A DNA stretch of 64,000 nucleotides from Limnomonas spitsbergensis (Eukaryota > Chlorophyta > Chlorophyceae > Chlamydomonadales): contig JAYJMM010000124.1 of the NCBI GenBank assembly GCA_037349105.1, positions 1 to 64,000 on the forward strand, written 5' to 3'. The position numbers were made by a program, and so were the translations under genes. Below, one piece after another: positions 35,021-48,900 of this stretch. Every line of letters begins with the position of its first letter. Position 1 is the stretch's first letter. The notes beneath the pieces were generated by a model that saw nothing but the letters and a program-made list of their open reading frames with translations, did no database searches and was not told the origin of the DNA.

Positions 35021-38000
35021 ACAGCTGTTCTGGGGTAAGGGTGAGGATTGGGAGGGAGGAGGCAGCTGACAGGTCCACAGCTGTTCTGGGGTAAGGGTGA
35101 AGGGTGGGAGGGAGAAGGCAGCTGACTGATCCACAGCTGTTCTGGGGTAAGGGTGAGGATTGGGAGGGAGGAGGCAGCTGACAGGTCCACAGCTGTTCTG
35201 GGGTAAGGGTGAAGGGTGGGAGGGAGAAGGCAGCTGACTGATCCACAGCTGTTCTGGGGTAAGGGTGGGGGGTAGGAGGGAGGAGGCAGGTTACTGATCC
35301 ACAGCTGTTCTGGGGTAAGGGTGAGGATTGGGAGGGAGGAGGCAGCTGACTGATCCACAGCTGTTCTGGGGTAAGGGTGGAGGGTGGGAGGGAGGAGGCA
35401 GCTGACTGATCCACAGCTGTTATGGGTGGGAGGGAGGAGGCATGCTACTGATCCACAGCTGTTCTGGGGTAAGGGTGAGGGGTAGGAGGGAGGAGGCAGC
35501 TGACTGATCCACAGCTGTTCTGGGGTAAGGGTGAGGATTGGGAGGGAGGAGACAGCTGACTGGTCCACAGCTGTTCTGGGGTTAGGGTGAAGGGTGGGAG
35601 GGAGGAGGCAGCTGACTGATCCACAGTTGTTCTGGGGTAAGGGTGAAGGGTGGGAGGGAGGAGGCATACTACTGATCCACAGCTGTTCTGGGGTAAGGGT
35701 GAGGATTGGGAGGGAGGAGGCAGCTGACTGATCCACAGCTGTTCTGGGGTAAGGGTGAAGGGTGGGAGGGAGAAGGCAGCTGACTGATCCACAGCTGTTC
35801 TGGGGTAAGGGTGAGGGGTGGGAGGGAGGAGGCAGGCTACTGATCCACAGCTGTTCTGGGGTAAGGGTGAGGATTGGGAGGGAGGAGGCAGCTGACTGGT
35901 CCATAGCTGTTCTGGGGTAAGGGTGAAGGGTGGGAGGGAGGAGGCAGGCTACTGATCCACAGCTGTTCTGGGGTAAGGGTGAGGGGTACGAGGGAGGAGG
36001 CAGGTTACTGATCCACAGCTGTTATGGGGTAAGGGTGAGGATAGGGAGGGAGGCAGGCTACTGATCCACAGCTGTTCTGGGGTAAGGGTGAGGGGTAGGA
36101 GGGAGGAGGCAGCTGACTGGTCCACAGCTGTTCTGGGGTAAGGGTGAGGGGTAGGAGGGAGGAGGCAGCTGATTGATCCACAGCTGTTCTGGGGTAATGG
36201 TAAGGGTGGGAGGGAGGAGGCAGCTCACTGATCCACAGCTGTTCTGGGGTAAGGGTGAGGATTGGGAGGGAGGAGGCAGCTGACTCGTGCACAGCTGTTC
36301 TGGGGTAAGGGTGGAGGGTGGGAGGGAGGAGGCAGCTGACTGATCCACAGCTGTTCTGGGGTAAGGGTGAAGGGTGGGAGGGAGGAGGCAGCTGACTGAT
36401 CCATAGCTGTTCTGGGGTAAGGGTGAAGGGTGGGAGGGAGGATGCAGCTGACTGATCCACAGCTGTTCTGGGGTAAGGGTGAGGATTGGGAGGGAGGAGG
36501 CAGCTGACTGGTCCACAGCTGTTCTGGGGTAAGGGTGAGGGGTAGGAGGGAGGAGGCAGCTGACTGATCCACAGCTGTTCTGGGGTAAGGGTGAAGGGTG
36601 GGAGGGAGGAGGCAGGTTACTGATCCACAGCTGTTATGGGGTAAGGGTGAGGATTGGGAGGGAGGAGGCAGCTGACTGGTCCACAGCTGTTCTGGGGTAA
36701 GGGTGGAGGGTGGGAGGGAGGAGGCAGCTGACTGATCCACAGCTGTTCTGGGGTAAGGGTGAAGGGTGGGAGGGAGGAGGCAGCTCACTGATCCACAGCT
36801 GTTCTGGGGTAAGGGTGAGGATTGGGAGGGAGGAGGCAGCTGACTGGTCCACAGCTGTTCTGGGTGGGAGGGAGGAGGCATGCTACTGATCCACAGCTGT
36901 TCTGGGGTAAGGGTGAGGGGTAGGAGGGAGGAGGCAGCTGACTGGTCCACAGCTGTTCTGGGGTAAGGGTGAGGGGTAGGAGGGAGGAGGCAGGTTACTG
37001 ATCCACAGCTGTTCTGGGGTAATGGTAAGGGTGGGAGGGAGGAGGCAGCTCACTGATCCACAGCTGTTCTGGGGTAAGGGTGAGGATTGGGAGGGAGGAG
37101 GCAGCTGACTGATCCACAGCTGTTCTGGGGTAAGGGTGGAGGGTGGGAGGGAGGAGGCAGCTGACTGATCCACGGCTGTTCTGAAGTAAGGGTGAGGGGT
37201 GGGAGGGAGGAGGCAGCTGACTGATCCACAGCTGTTATGGGGTTAGGGTGAAGGGTGGGAGGGAGGAGGCAGCCTACTCGTGCACAGCTGTTCTGGGGTA
37301 AGGGTGAAGGGTGGGAGGGAGGAGGCAAGTTACTGATCCACAGCTGTTCTGGGGTAAGGGTGAGGGGTAGGAGGGAGGAGGCAGCTGACTGATCCACAGC
37401 TGTTCTGGGGTAAGGTGAGGGGTGGGAGGGAGGAGGCAGCTGACTGATCCACAGCTGTTCTGGGGTAAGGGTGAAGGGTGGGAGGGAGGCTGCAGCTGAC
37501 TGGTTCACAGCTGTTCTGGGTGGGAGGGAGGAGGCATGCTACTGATCCACAGCTGTTATGGGGTAAGGGTGAGGGGTAGGAGGGAGGAGGTAGCTGACTG
37601 GTCCACAGTTGTTCTGGGGTAAGGGTGAGGGGTAGGAGGGAGGAGGCAGGTTACTGATCCACAGCTGTTCTGGGGTAAGGGTGAGGGGTGGGAGGGAGGA
37701 GGCAGCTGACTGGTCCACAGCTGTTCTGGGGTAAGGGTGAAGGGTGGGAGGGAGGAGGCAGCTGACTGGTCCACAGCTGTTCTGGGGTAAGGGTGAAGGG
37801 TGGGAGGGAGGAGGCAGGCTACTGATCCACAGCTGTTCTGGGGTAAGGGTGAGGGGTAGGAGGGAGGAGGCAGGTTACTGATCCACAGCTGTTCTGGGGT
37901 AAGGGTGAGGGGTAGGAGGGAGGAGGCAGGTTACTGATCCACAGCTGTTCTGGGGTAAGGGTGAGGGGTGGGAGGGAGGAGGCAGCTGACTGGTCCACAG

Positions 38001-38024
38001 CTGTTCTGGGGTAAGGGTGCATGG

Positions 38025-38453
38025 TGGGCATTGATGTGCATTTATTTGGTGCATTTATTTGGTGCTTACTGGCGGGAACGTGGACTTGAGCTTGCAAGAT
38101 GATAGGCCTCTTGGTTGGAGACTTGGGATGTTGGTTGATCTTCTGAAAATAGGGAAGAAAGGTACAGTAAGTAGGTGGAGAGCTGGCCAGATGTGGAGTG
38201 AAAGGATATGAAGCAGCTGACCAAAATGCCAAAAATGTAAATGGCCCTGGGCTGGCAGGTGCAGAGGTGAGGAGGGTAAGGGTGAGGGTTGGGAGGGAGG
38301 ATGCAGCTGACTGATCCATACCTGTTCTGGCTGGGACAGGTGGTGGGGGAAGAGGGGATGTGTCTGGCCATGAGCTGGTGCAGGTGGTGGGGGGAGAGGG
38401 GATGTGTCTGGCCATGGGCTGGGACAGGTGATGGGGGGAGAGGGGACGTGTCT
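38025..38453. repeat. 429-bp inserted block, copy 5
   Basis: It lies 3433 bp after copy 4 and has the 'gacatgtcc' right flank of copy 3. Confidence 0.9.
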
Positions 38454-41314
38454 ACAGCTGTTCTGGGGTAAGGGTGAGGATTGGGAGGGAGGAGGCAGCT
38501 GACATGTCCACAGCTGTTCTGGGGTAAGGGTGAAGGGTGGGAGGGAGAAGGCAGCTGACTGGTCCACAGATGTTCTGGGGTAAGGGTGAAGGGTGGGAGG
38601 GAGGAGGCAGCTCACTGATCCACAGCTGTTCTGGGGTAAGGGTGGGGATTGGGAGGGAGGAGGCAGCTGACTGGTCCACAGCTGTTCTGGGGTAAGGGTG
38701 AAGGGTGGGAGGGAGAAGGCAGCTGACTGATCCACAGCTGTTCTGGGGTAAGGGTGAGGGGTGGGAGGGAGGAGGCAGGCTACTGATCCACAGCTGTTCT
38801 GGGGTAAGGGTGAGGATTGGGAGGGAGGAGGCAGCTGACTGGTCCATAGCTGTTCTGGGGTAAGGGTGGAGGGTGGGAGGGAGGAGGCAGCTGACTGATC
38901 CACAGCTGTTCTGGGGTAAGGGTGAAGGGTGGGAGGGAGGAGGCAGCTCACTGATCCACAGCTGTTCTGGGGTAAGGGTGAGGATTGGGAGGGAGGAGGC
39001 AGCTGACTGGTCCACAGCTGTTCTGGGTGGGAGGGAGGAGGCATGCTACTGATCCACAGCTGTTCTGGGGTAAGGGTGAGGGGTAGGAGGGAGGAGGCAG
39101 CTGACTGATCCACAGCTGTTCTGGGGTAAGGGTGAAGGGTGGGAGGGAGGAGGCAGCTGACTGATCCACAGCTGTTCTGGGGTTAGGGTGAAGGGTGGGA
39201 GGGAGGAGGCAGCTGACTGGTGCACAGCTGTTCTGGGGTAAGGGTGAAGGGTGGGAGGGAGGAGGCAAGTTACTGATCCACAGCTGTTCTGGGGTAAGGG
39301 TGAGGGGTAGGAGGGAGGAGGCAGCTGACTGATCCACAGCTGTTCTGGGGTGAGGGTGAGGGGTGGGAGGGAGGAGGCAGCTGATTGATCCACAGCTGTT
39401 GGGAGGGAGGAGGCAGCTGATTGGTCCACAGTTGTTCTGGGGTAAGGGTGAAGGGTGGGAGGGAGGAGGCATACTACTGATCCACAGCTGTTCTGGGGTA
39501 AGGGTGAGGATTGGGAGGGAGGAGGCAGCTGACTGATCCACAGCTGTTCTGGGGTAAGGGTGAGGGGTGGGAGGGAGGAGGCAGCTGATTGATCCACAGC
39601 TGTTCTGGGGTAAGGGTGGAGGGTGGGAGGGAGGAGGCAGCTGACTGATCCACAGCTGTTCTGGGGTTAGGGTGAGGATTGGGAGGGAGGAGGCAGCTGA
39701 CTGGTCCACAGCTGTTCTGGGGTAAGGGTGAGGGGTAGGAGGGAGGAGGCAGGCTACTGATCCACAGCTGTTCTGGGTGGGAGGGAGGAGGCATGCTACT
39801 GATCCACAGCTGTTCTGGGGTAAGGGTGAGGGGTAGGAGGGAGGAGGCAGCTGACTGATCCACAGCTGTTCTGGGGTAAGGGTGAAGGGTGGGAGGGAGG
39901 AGGCAGCTGACTGGTCCAAAGCTGTTCTGGGGTTAGGGTGAAGGGTGGGAGGGAGGAGGCAGCTGACTGGTCCACAGCTGTTCTGGGGTAAGGGTGAAGA
40001 GTGGGAGGGAGGGGGCAGCTGACTGGTCCACAGATGTTCTGGGGTAAGGGTGAGGATTGGGAGGGAGGAGACAGCTGACTGGTCCACAGCTATTCTGGGG
40101 TAGGGTGAGGATTGGGAGGGAGGAGGCAGCTGACTGGTCCACAGCTGTTCTGGGTGGGAGGGAGGAGGCATGCTACTGATCCACAGCTGTTCTGGGGTAA
40201 GGGTGAGGGGTAGGAGGGAGGAGGCAGCTGACTGGTCCACAGCTGTTCTGGGGTAAGGGTGAGGGGTAGGAGGGAGGAGGCAGGTTACTGATCCACAGCT
40301 GTTCTGGGGTAATGGTAAGGGTGGGAGGGAGGAGGCAGCTCACTGATCCACAGCTGTTCTGGGGTAAGGGTGAGGATTGGGAGGGAGGAGGCAGCTGACT
40401 GATCCACAGCTGTTCTGGGGTAAGGGTGGAGGGTGGGAGGGAGGAGGCAGCTGACTGATCCACGGCTGTTCTGAAGTAAGGGTGAGGGGTGGGAGGGAGG
40501 AGGCAGCTGACTGATCCACAGCTGTTCTGGGGTTAGGGTGAAGGGTGGGAGGGAGGAGGCAGCTGACTCGTGCACAGCTGTTCTGGGGTAAGGGTGAAGG
40601 GTGGGAGGGAGGAGGCAAGTTACTGATCCACAGCTGTTCTGGGGTAAGGGTGAGGGGTAGGAGGGAGGAGGCAGCTGACTGATCCACAGCTGTTCTGGGG
40701 TAAGGTGAGGGGTGGGAGGGAGGAGGCAGCTGACTGATCCACAGCTGTTCTGGGGTAAGGGTGAAGGGTGGGAGGGAGGCTGCAGCTGACTGGTCCACAG
40801 CTGTTCTGGGTGGGAGGGAGGAGGCATGCTACTGATCCACAGCTGTTATGGGGTAAGGGTGAGGGGTAGGAGGGAGGAGGTAGCTGACTGGTCCACAGCT
40901 GTTCTGGGGTAAGGGTGAGGGGTAGGAGGGAGGAGGCAGGTTACTGATCCACAGCTGTTCTGGGGTAAGGGTGAGGGGTGGGAGGGAGGAGGCAGCTGAC
41001 TGGTCCACAGCTGTTCTGGGGTAAGGGTGAAGGGTGGGAGGGAGGAGGCAGCTGACTGGTCCACAGCTGTTCTGGGGTAAGGGTGAAGGGTGGGAGGGAG
41101 GAGGCAGGCTACTGATCCACAGCTGTTCTGGGGTAAGGGTGAGGGGTAGGAGGGAGGAGGCAGGTTACTGATCCACAGCTGTTCTGGGGTAAGGGTGAGG
41201 GGTAGGAGGGAGGAGGCAGGTTACTGATCCACAGCTGTTCTGGGGTAAGGGTGAGGGGTGGGAGGGAGGAGGCAGCTGACTGGTCCACAGCTGTTCTGGG
41301 GTAAGGGTGCATGG

Positions 41315-41743
41315 TGGGCATTGATGTGCATTTATTTGGTGCATTTATTTGGTGCTTACTGGCGGGAACGTGGACTTGAGCTTGCAAGATGATAGGCCTC
41401 TTGGTTGGAGACTTGGGATGTTGGTTGATCTTCTGAAAATAGGGAAGAAAGGTACAGTAAGTAGGTGGAGAGCTGGCCAGATGTGGAGTGAAAGGATATG
41501 AAGCAGCTGACCAAAATGCCAAAAATGTAAATGGCCCTGGGCTGGCAGGTGCAGAGGTGAGGAGGGTAAGGGTGAGGGTTGGGAGGGAGGATGCAGCTGA
41601 CTGATCCATACCTGTTCTGGCTGGGACAGGTGGTGGGGGAAGAGGGGATGTGTCTGGCCATGAGCTGGTGCAGGTGGTGGGGGGAGAGGGGATGTGTCTG
41701 GCCATGGGCTGGGACAGGTGATGGGGGGAGAGGGGACGTGTCT
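41315..41743. repeat. 429-bp inserted block, copy 6
   Basis: It lies 3290 bp after copy 5; its left flank repeats that of copy 5 at the same offset. Confidence 0.9.
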
Positions 41744-43784
41744 ACAGCTGTTCTGGGGTAAGGGTGAGGATTGGGAGGGAGGAGGCAGCTGACATGTCCA
41801 CAGCTGTTCTGGGGTAAGGGTGAAGGGTGGGAGGGAGAAGGCAGCTGACTGGTCCACAGATGTTCTGGGGTAAGGGTGAAGGGTGGGAGGGAGGAGGCAG
41901 CTCACTGATCCACAGCTGTTCTGGGGTAAGGGTGGGGATTGGGAGGGAGGAGGCAGCTGACTGGTCCACAGCTGTTCTGGGGTAAGGGTGAAGGGTGGGA
42001 GGGAGAAGGCAGCTGACTGATCCACAGCTGTTCTGGGGTAAGGGTGAGGGGTGGGAGGGAGGAGGCAGGCTACTGATCCACAGCTGTTCTGGGGTAAGGG
42101 TGAGGATTGGGAGGGAGGAGGCAGCTGACTGGTCCATAGCTGTTCTGGGGTAAGGGTGAAGGGTGGGAGGGAGGAGGCAGGCTACTGATCCACAGCTGTT
42201 CTGGGGTAAGGGTGAGGGGTACGAGGGAGGAGGCAGGTTACTGATCCACAGCTGTTATGGGGTAAGGGTGAGGATTGGGAGGGAGGCAGGCTACTGATCC
42301 ACAGCTGTTCTGGGGTAAGGGTGAGGGGTGGGAGGGAGGAGGCAGCTGATTGATCCACAGCTGTTCTGGGGTAAGGGTGGAGGGTGGGAGGGAGGAGGCA
42401 GCTGACTGATCCACAGCTGTTCTGGGGTAAGGGTGAAGGGTGGGAGGGAGGAGGCAGCTGACTGATCCACAGCTGTTCTGGGGTAAGGGTGAAGGGTGGG
42501 AGGGAGGATGCAGCTGACTGATCCACAGCTGTTCTGGGGTAAGGGTGAGGATTGGGAGGGAGGAGGCAGCTGACTGGTCCACAGCTGTTCTGGGGTAAGG
42601 GTGAGGGGTAGGAGGGAGGAGGCAGCTGACTGATCCACAGCTGTTCTGGGGTAAGGGTGAAGGGTGGGAGGGAGGTTGCAGCTGACTGGTCCACATATGT
42701 TCTGGGGTAAGGGTGAAGGGTGGGAGGGAGGAGGCAGCTCACTGATCCACAGCTGTTCTGGGGTAAGGGTGGGGATTGGGAGGGAGGAGGCAGCTGACTG
42801 GTCCACAGCTGTTCTGGGGTAAGGGTGGAGGGTGGGAGGGAGGAGGCAGCTGACTGATCCACAGCTGTTCTGGGGTAAGGGTGAGGGGTGGGAGGGAGGA
42901 GGCAGCTGACTGATCCACAGCTGTTCTGGGGTTAGGGTGAAGGGTGGGAGGGAGGAGGCAGCTGACTGGTGCACAGCTGTTCTGGGGTAAGGGTGAAGGG
43001 TGGGAGGGAGGAGGCAAGTTACTGATCCACAGCTGTTCTGGGGTAAGGGTGAGGGGTAGGAGGGAGGAGGCAGCTGACTGATCCACAGCTGTTCTGGGGT
43101 GAGGGTGAGGGGTGGGAGGGAGGAGGCAGCTGATTGATCGACAGCTGTTCTGGGGTAAGGGTGAAGGGTGGAAGGGAGGAGGCAGCTGACTCGTGCACAG
43201 CTGTTCTGGGGTAAGGGTGAAGGGTGGGAGGGAGGAGGCAAGTTACTGGTCCACAGATGTTCTGGGGTAAGGGTGAAGGGTGGGAGGGAGGAGGCAGCTC
43301 ACTGATCCACAGCTGTTCTGGGGTAAGGGTGGGGATTGGGAGGGAGGAGGCAGCTGACTGGTCCACAGCTGTTCTGGGGTAAGGGTGAGGATTGGGAGGG
43401 AGGAGGCAGCTGACTGATCCACAGCTGTTCTGGGGTAAGGGTGAAGGGTGGGAGGGAGGTTGCAGCTGACTGGTCCACAGATGTTCTGGGGTAAGGGTGA
43501 AGGGTGGGAGGGAGGAGGCAGCTCACTGATCCACAGCTGTTCTGGGGTAAGGGTGGGGATTGGGAGGGAGGAGGCAGGCTACTGATCCACAGCTGTTCTG
43601 GGGTAAGGGTGAGGGGTAGGAGGGAGGAGGCAGGTTACTGATCCACAGCTGTTCTGGGGTAAGGGTGAGGGGTAGGAGGGAGGAGGCAGGTTACTGATCC
43701 ACAGCTGTTCTGGGGTAAGGGTGAGGGGTGGGAGGGAGGAGGCAGCTGACTGGTCCACAGCTGTTCTGGGGTAAGGGTGCATGG

Positions 43785-44213
43785 TGGGCATTGATGTGCA
43801 TTTATTTGGTGCATTTATTTGGTGCTTACTGGCGGGAACGTGGACTTGAGCTTGCAAGATGATAGGCCTCTTGGTTGGAGACTTGGGATGTTGGTTGATC
43901 TTCTGAAAATAGGGAAGAAAGGTACAGTAAGTAGGTGGAGAGCTGGCCAGATGTGGAGTGAAAGGATATGAAGCAGCTGACCAAAATGCCAAAAATGTAA
44001 ATGGCCCTGGGCTGGCAGGTGCAGAGGTGAGGAGGGTAAGGGTGAGGGTTGGGAGGGAGGATGCAGCTGACTGATCCATACCTGTTCTGGCTGGGACAGG
44101 TGGTGGGGGAAGAGGGGATGTGTCTGGCCATGAGCTGGTGCAGGTGGTGGGGGGAGAGGGGATGTGTCTGGCCATGGGCTGGGACAGGTGATGGGGGGAG
44201 AGGGGACGTGTCT
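43785..44213. repeat. 429-bp inserted block, copy 7
   Basis: It lies 2470 bp after copy 6 and exactly 15,443 bp after copy 2. Confidence 0.9.
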
Positions 44214-45515
44214 ACAGCTGTTCTGGGGTAAGGGTGAGGATTGGGAGGGAGGAGGCAGCTGACAGGTCCACAGCTGTTCTGGGGTAAGGGTGAAGGGTGG
44301 GAGGGAGAAGGCAGCTGACTGATCCACAGCTGTTCTGGGGTAAGGGTGAGGATTGGGAGGGAGGAGGCAGCTGACAGGTCCACAGCTGTTCTGGGGTAAG
44401 GGTGAAGGGTGGGAGGGAGAAGGCAGCTGACTGATCCACAGCTGTTCTGGGGTAAGGGTGGGGGGTAGGAGGGAGGAGGCAGGTTACTGATCCACAGCTG
44501 TTCTGGGGTAAGGGTGAGGATTGGGAGGGAGGAGGCAGCTGACTGATCCACAGCTGTTCTGGGGTAAGGGTGGAGGGTGGGAGGGAGGAGGCAGCTGACT
44601 GATCCACAGCTGTTATGGGTGGGAGGGAGGAGGCATGCTACTGATCCACAGCTGTTCTGGGGTAAGGGTGAGGATTGGGAGGGAGGAGGCAGCTGACTGA
44701 TCCACAGCTGTTCTGGGGTAAGGGTGGAGGGTGGGAGGGAGGAGGCAGCTGACTGATCCACAGCTGTTCTGGGGTAAGGGTGAAGGGTGGGAGGGAGGAG
44801 GCAGCTGACTGATCCACAGCTGTTCTGGGGTAAGGGTGAAGGGTGGGAGGGAGGATGCAGCTGACTGATCCACAGCTGTTCTGGGGTAAGGGTGAGGATT
44901 GGGAGGGAGGAGGCAGCTGACTGGTCCACAGCTGTTCTGGGGTAAGGGTGAGGGGTAGGAGGGAGGAGGCAACTGACTGATCCACAGCTGTTCTGGGGTA
45001 AGGGTGAAGGGTGGGAGGGAGGTTGCAGCTGACTGGTCCACATATGTTCTGGGGTAAGGGTGAAGGGTGGGAGGGAGGAGGCAGCTCACTGATCCACAGC
45101 TGTTCTGGGGTAAGGGTGGGGTTTGGGAGGGAGGAGGCAGCTGACTGGTCCACAGCTGTTCTGGGGTAAGGGTGGAGGGTGGGAGGGAGGAGGCAGCTGA
45201 CTGATCCACAGCTGTTCTGGGGTAAGGGTGAGGGGTGGGAGGGAGGAGGCAGCTGACTGATCCACAGCTGTTCTGGGGTTAGGGTGAAGGGTGGGAGGGA
45301 GGAGGCAGCTGACTGGTGCACAGCTGTTCTGGGGTAAGGGTGAAGGGTGGGAGGGAGGAGGCAAGTTACTGATCCACAGCTGTTCTGGGGTAAGGGTGAG
45401 GGGTAGGAGGGAGGAGGCAGCTGACTGATCCACAGCTGTTCTGGGGTGAGGGTGAGGGGTGGGAGGGAGGAGGCAGCTGACTGGTCCACAGCTGTTCTGG
45501 GGTAAGGGTGCATGG

Positions 45516-45944
45516 TGGGCATTGATGTGCATTTATTTGGTGCATTTATTTGGTGCTTACTGGCGGGAACGTGGACTTGAGCTTGCAAGATGATAGGCCT
45601 CTTGGTTGGAGACTTGGGATGTTGGTTGATCTTCTGAAAATAGGGAAGAAAGGTACAGTAAGTAGGTGGAGAGCTGGCCAGATGTGGAGTGAAAGGATAT
45701 GAAGCAGCTGACCAAAATGCCAAAAATGTAAATGGCCCTGGGCTGGCAGGTGCAGAGGTGAGGAGGGTAAGGGTGAGGGTTGGGAGGGAGGATGCAGCTG
45801 ACTGATCCATACCTGTTCTGGCTGGGACAGGTGGTGGGGGAAGAGGGGATGTGTCTGGCCATGAGCTGGTGCAGGTGGTGGGGGGAGAGGGGATGTGTCT
45901 GGCCATGGGCTGGGACAGGTGATGGGGGGAGAGGGGACGTGTCT
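45516..45944. repeat. 429-bp inserted block, copy 8
   Basis: It lies 1731 bp after copy 7 and exactly 15,443 bp after copy 3. Confidence 0.9.
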
Positions 45945-48900
45945 ACAGCTGTTCTGGGGTAAGGGTGAGGATTGGGAGGGAGGAGGCAGCTGACATGTCC
46001 ACAGCTGTTCTGGGGTAAGGGTGAAGGGTGGGAGGGAGAAGGCAGCTGACTGGTCCACAGATGTTCTGGGGTAAGGGTGAAGGGTGGGAGGGAGGAGGCA
46101 GCTCACTGATCCACAGCTGTTCTGGGGTAAGGGTGGGGATTGGGAGGGAGGAGGCAGCTGACTGGTCCACAGCTGTTCTGGGGTAAGGGTGAAGGGTGGG
46201 AGGGAGAAGGCAGCTGACTGATCCACAGCTGTTCTGGGGTAAGGGTGAGGGGTGGGAGGGAGGAGGCAGGCTACTGATCCACAGCTGTTCTGGGGTAAGG
46301 GTGAGGATTGGGAGGGAGGAGGCAGCTGACTGGTCCATAGCTGTTCTGGGGTAAGGGTGAAGGGTGGGAGGGAGGAGGCAGGCTACTGATCCACAGCTGT
46401 TCTGGGGTAAGGGTGAGGGGTACGAGGGAGGAGGCAGGTTACTGATCCACAGCTGTTATGGGGTAAGGGTGAGGATTGGGAGGGAGGCAGGCTACTGATC
46501 CACAGCTGTTCTGGGGTAAGGGTGAGGGGTGGGAGGGAGGAGGCAGCTGATTGATCCACAGCTGTTCTGGGGTAAGGGTGGATGGTGGGAGGGAGGAGGC
46601 AGCTGACTGATCCACAGCTGTTCTGGGGTAAGGGTGAAGGGTGGGAGGGAGGAGGCAGCTGACTGATCCACAGCTGTTCTGGGGTAAGGGTGAAGGGTGG
46701 GAGGGAGGATGCAGCTGACTGATCCACAGCTGTTCTGGGGTAAGGGTGAGGATTGGGAGGGAGGAGGCAGCTGACTGGTCCACAGCTGTTCTGGGGTAAG
46801 GGTGAGGGGTAGGAGGGAGGAGGCAGCTGACTGATCCACAGCTGTTCTGGGGTAAGGGTGAAGGGTGGGAGGGAGGTTGCAGCTGACTGGTCCACATATG
46901 TTCTGGGGTAAGGGTGAAGGGTGGGAGGGAGGAGGCAGCTCACTGATCCACAGCTGTTCTGGGGTAAGGGTGGGGATTGGGAGGGAGGAGGCAGCTGACT
47001 GGTCCACAGCTGTTCTGGGGTAAGGGTGGAGGGTGGGAGGGAGGAGGCAGCTGACTGATCCACAGCTGTTCTGGGGTAAGGGTGAGGGGTGGGAGGGAGG
47101 AGGCAGCTGACTGATCCACAGCTGTTCTGGGGTTAGGGTGAAGGGTGGGAGGGAGGAGGCAGCTGACTGGTGCACAGCTGTTCTGGGGTAAGGGTGAAGG
47201 GTGGGAGGGAGGAGGCAAGTTACTGATCCACAGCTGTTCTGGGGTAAGGGTGAGGGGTAGGAGGGAGGAGGCAGCTGACTGATCCACAGCTGTTCTGGGG
47301 TGAGGGTGAGGGGTGGGAGGGAGGAGGCAGCTGATTGATCGACAGCTGTTCTGGGGTAAGGGTGAAGGGTGGGAGGGAGGAGGCAGCTGACTCGTGCACA
47401 GCTGTTCTGGGGTAAGGGTGAAGGGTGGGAGGGAGGAGGCAAGTTACTGGTCCACAGATGTTCTGGGGTAAGGGTGAAGGGTGGGAGGGAGGAGGCAGCT
47501 CACTGATCCACAGCTGTTCTGGGGTAAGGGTGGGGATTGGGAGGGAGGAGGCAGCTGACTGGTCCACAGCTGTTCTGGGGTAAGGGTGAGGATTGGGAGG
47601 GAGGAGGCAGCTGACTGATCCACAGCTGTTCTGGGGTAAGGGTGAAGGGTGGGAGGGAGGTTGCAGCTGACTGGTCCACAGATGTTCTGGGGTAAGGGTG
47701 AAGGGTGGGAGGGAGGAGGCAGCTCACTGATCCACAGCTGTTCTGGGGTAAGGATGGGGATTGGGAGGGAGGAGGCAGCTGACTGGTCCACAGCTGTTCT
47801 GGGGTAAGGGTGGAGGGTGGGAGGGAGGAGGCAGCTGACTGATCCACAGCTGTTCTGGGGTAAGGGTGAGGGGTGGGAGGGAGGAGGCAGCTGACTGATC
47901 CACAGCTGTTCTGGGGTTAGGGTGAAGGGTGGGAGGGAGGAGGCAGCTGACTGGTGCACAGCTGTTCTGGGGTAAGGGTGAAGGGTGGGAGGGAGGAGGC
48001 AAGTTACTGATCCACAGCTGTTCTGGGGTGAGGGTGAGGGGTGGGAGGGAGGAGGCAGCTGATTGATCCACAGCTGTTGGGAGGGAGAAGGCAGCTGACT
48101 GGTCCACAGTTGTTCTGGGGTAAGGGTGAAGGGTGGGAGGGAGGAGGCATACCACTGATCCACAGCTGTTCTGGGGTAAGGGTGAGGATTGGGAGGGAGG
48201 AGGCAGCTGACTGGTCCACAGCTGTTCTGGGGTAAGGGTGAAGGGTGGGAGGGAGAAGGCAGCTGACTGATCCACAGCTGTTCTGGGGTAAGGGTGAGGG
48301 GTGGGAGGGAGGAGGCAGGCTACTGATCCACAGCTGTTCTGGGGTAAGGGTGAGGATTGGGAGGGAGGAGGCAGCTGACTGGTCCATAGCTGTTCTGGGG
48401 TAAGGGTGAAGGGTGGGAGGGAGGAGGCAGGCTACTGATCCACAGCTGTTCTGGGGTAAGGGTGAGGGGTACGAGGGAGGAGGCAGGTTACTGATCCACA
48501 GCTGTTATGGGGTAAGGGTGAGGATTGGGAGGGAGGCAGGCTACTGATCCACAGCTGTTCTGGGGTAAGGGTGAGGGGTGGGAGGGAGGAGGCAGCTGAT
48601 TGATCCACAGCTGTTCTGGGGTAAGGGTGGAGGGTGGGAGGGAGGAGGCAGCTGACTGATCCACAGCTGTTCTGGGGTAAGGGTGAAGGGTGGGAGGGAG
48701 GAGGCAGCTGACTGATCCACAGCTGTTCTGGGGTAAGGGTGAAGGGTGGGAGGGAGGATGCAGCTGACTGATCCACAGCTGTTCTGGGGTAAGGGTGAGG
48801 ATTGGGAGGGAGGAGGCAGCTGACTGGTCCACAGCTGTTCTGGGGTAAGGGTGAGGGGTAGGAGGGAGGAGGCAGCTGACTGATCCACAGCTGTTCTGGG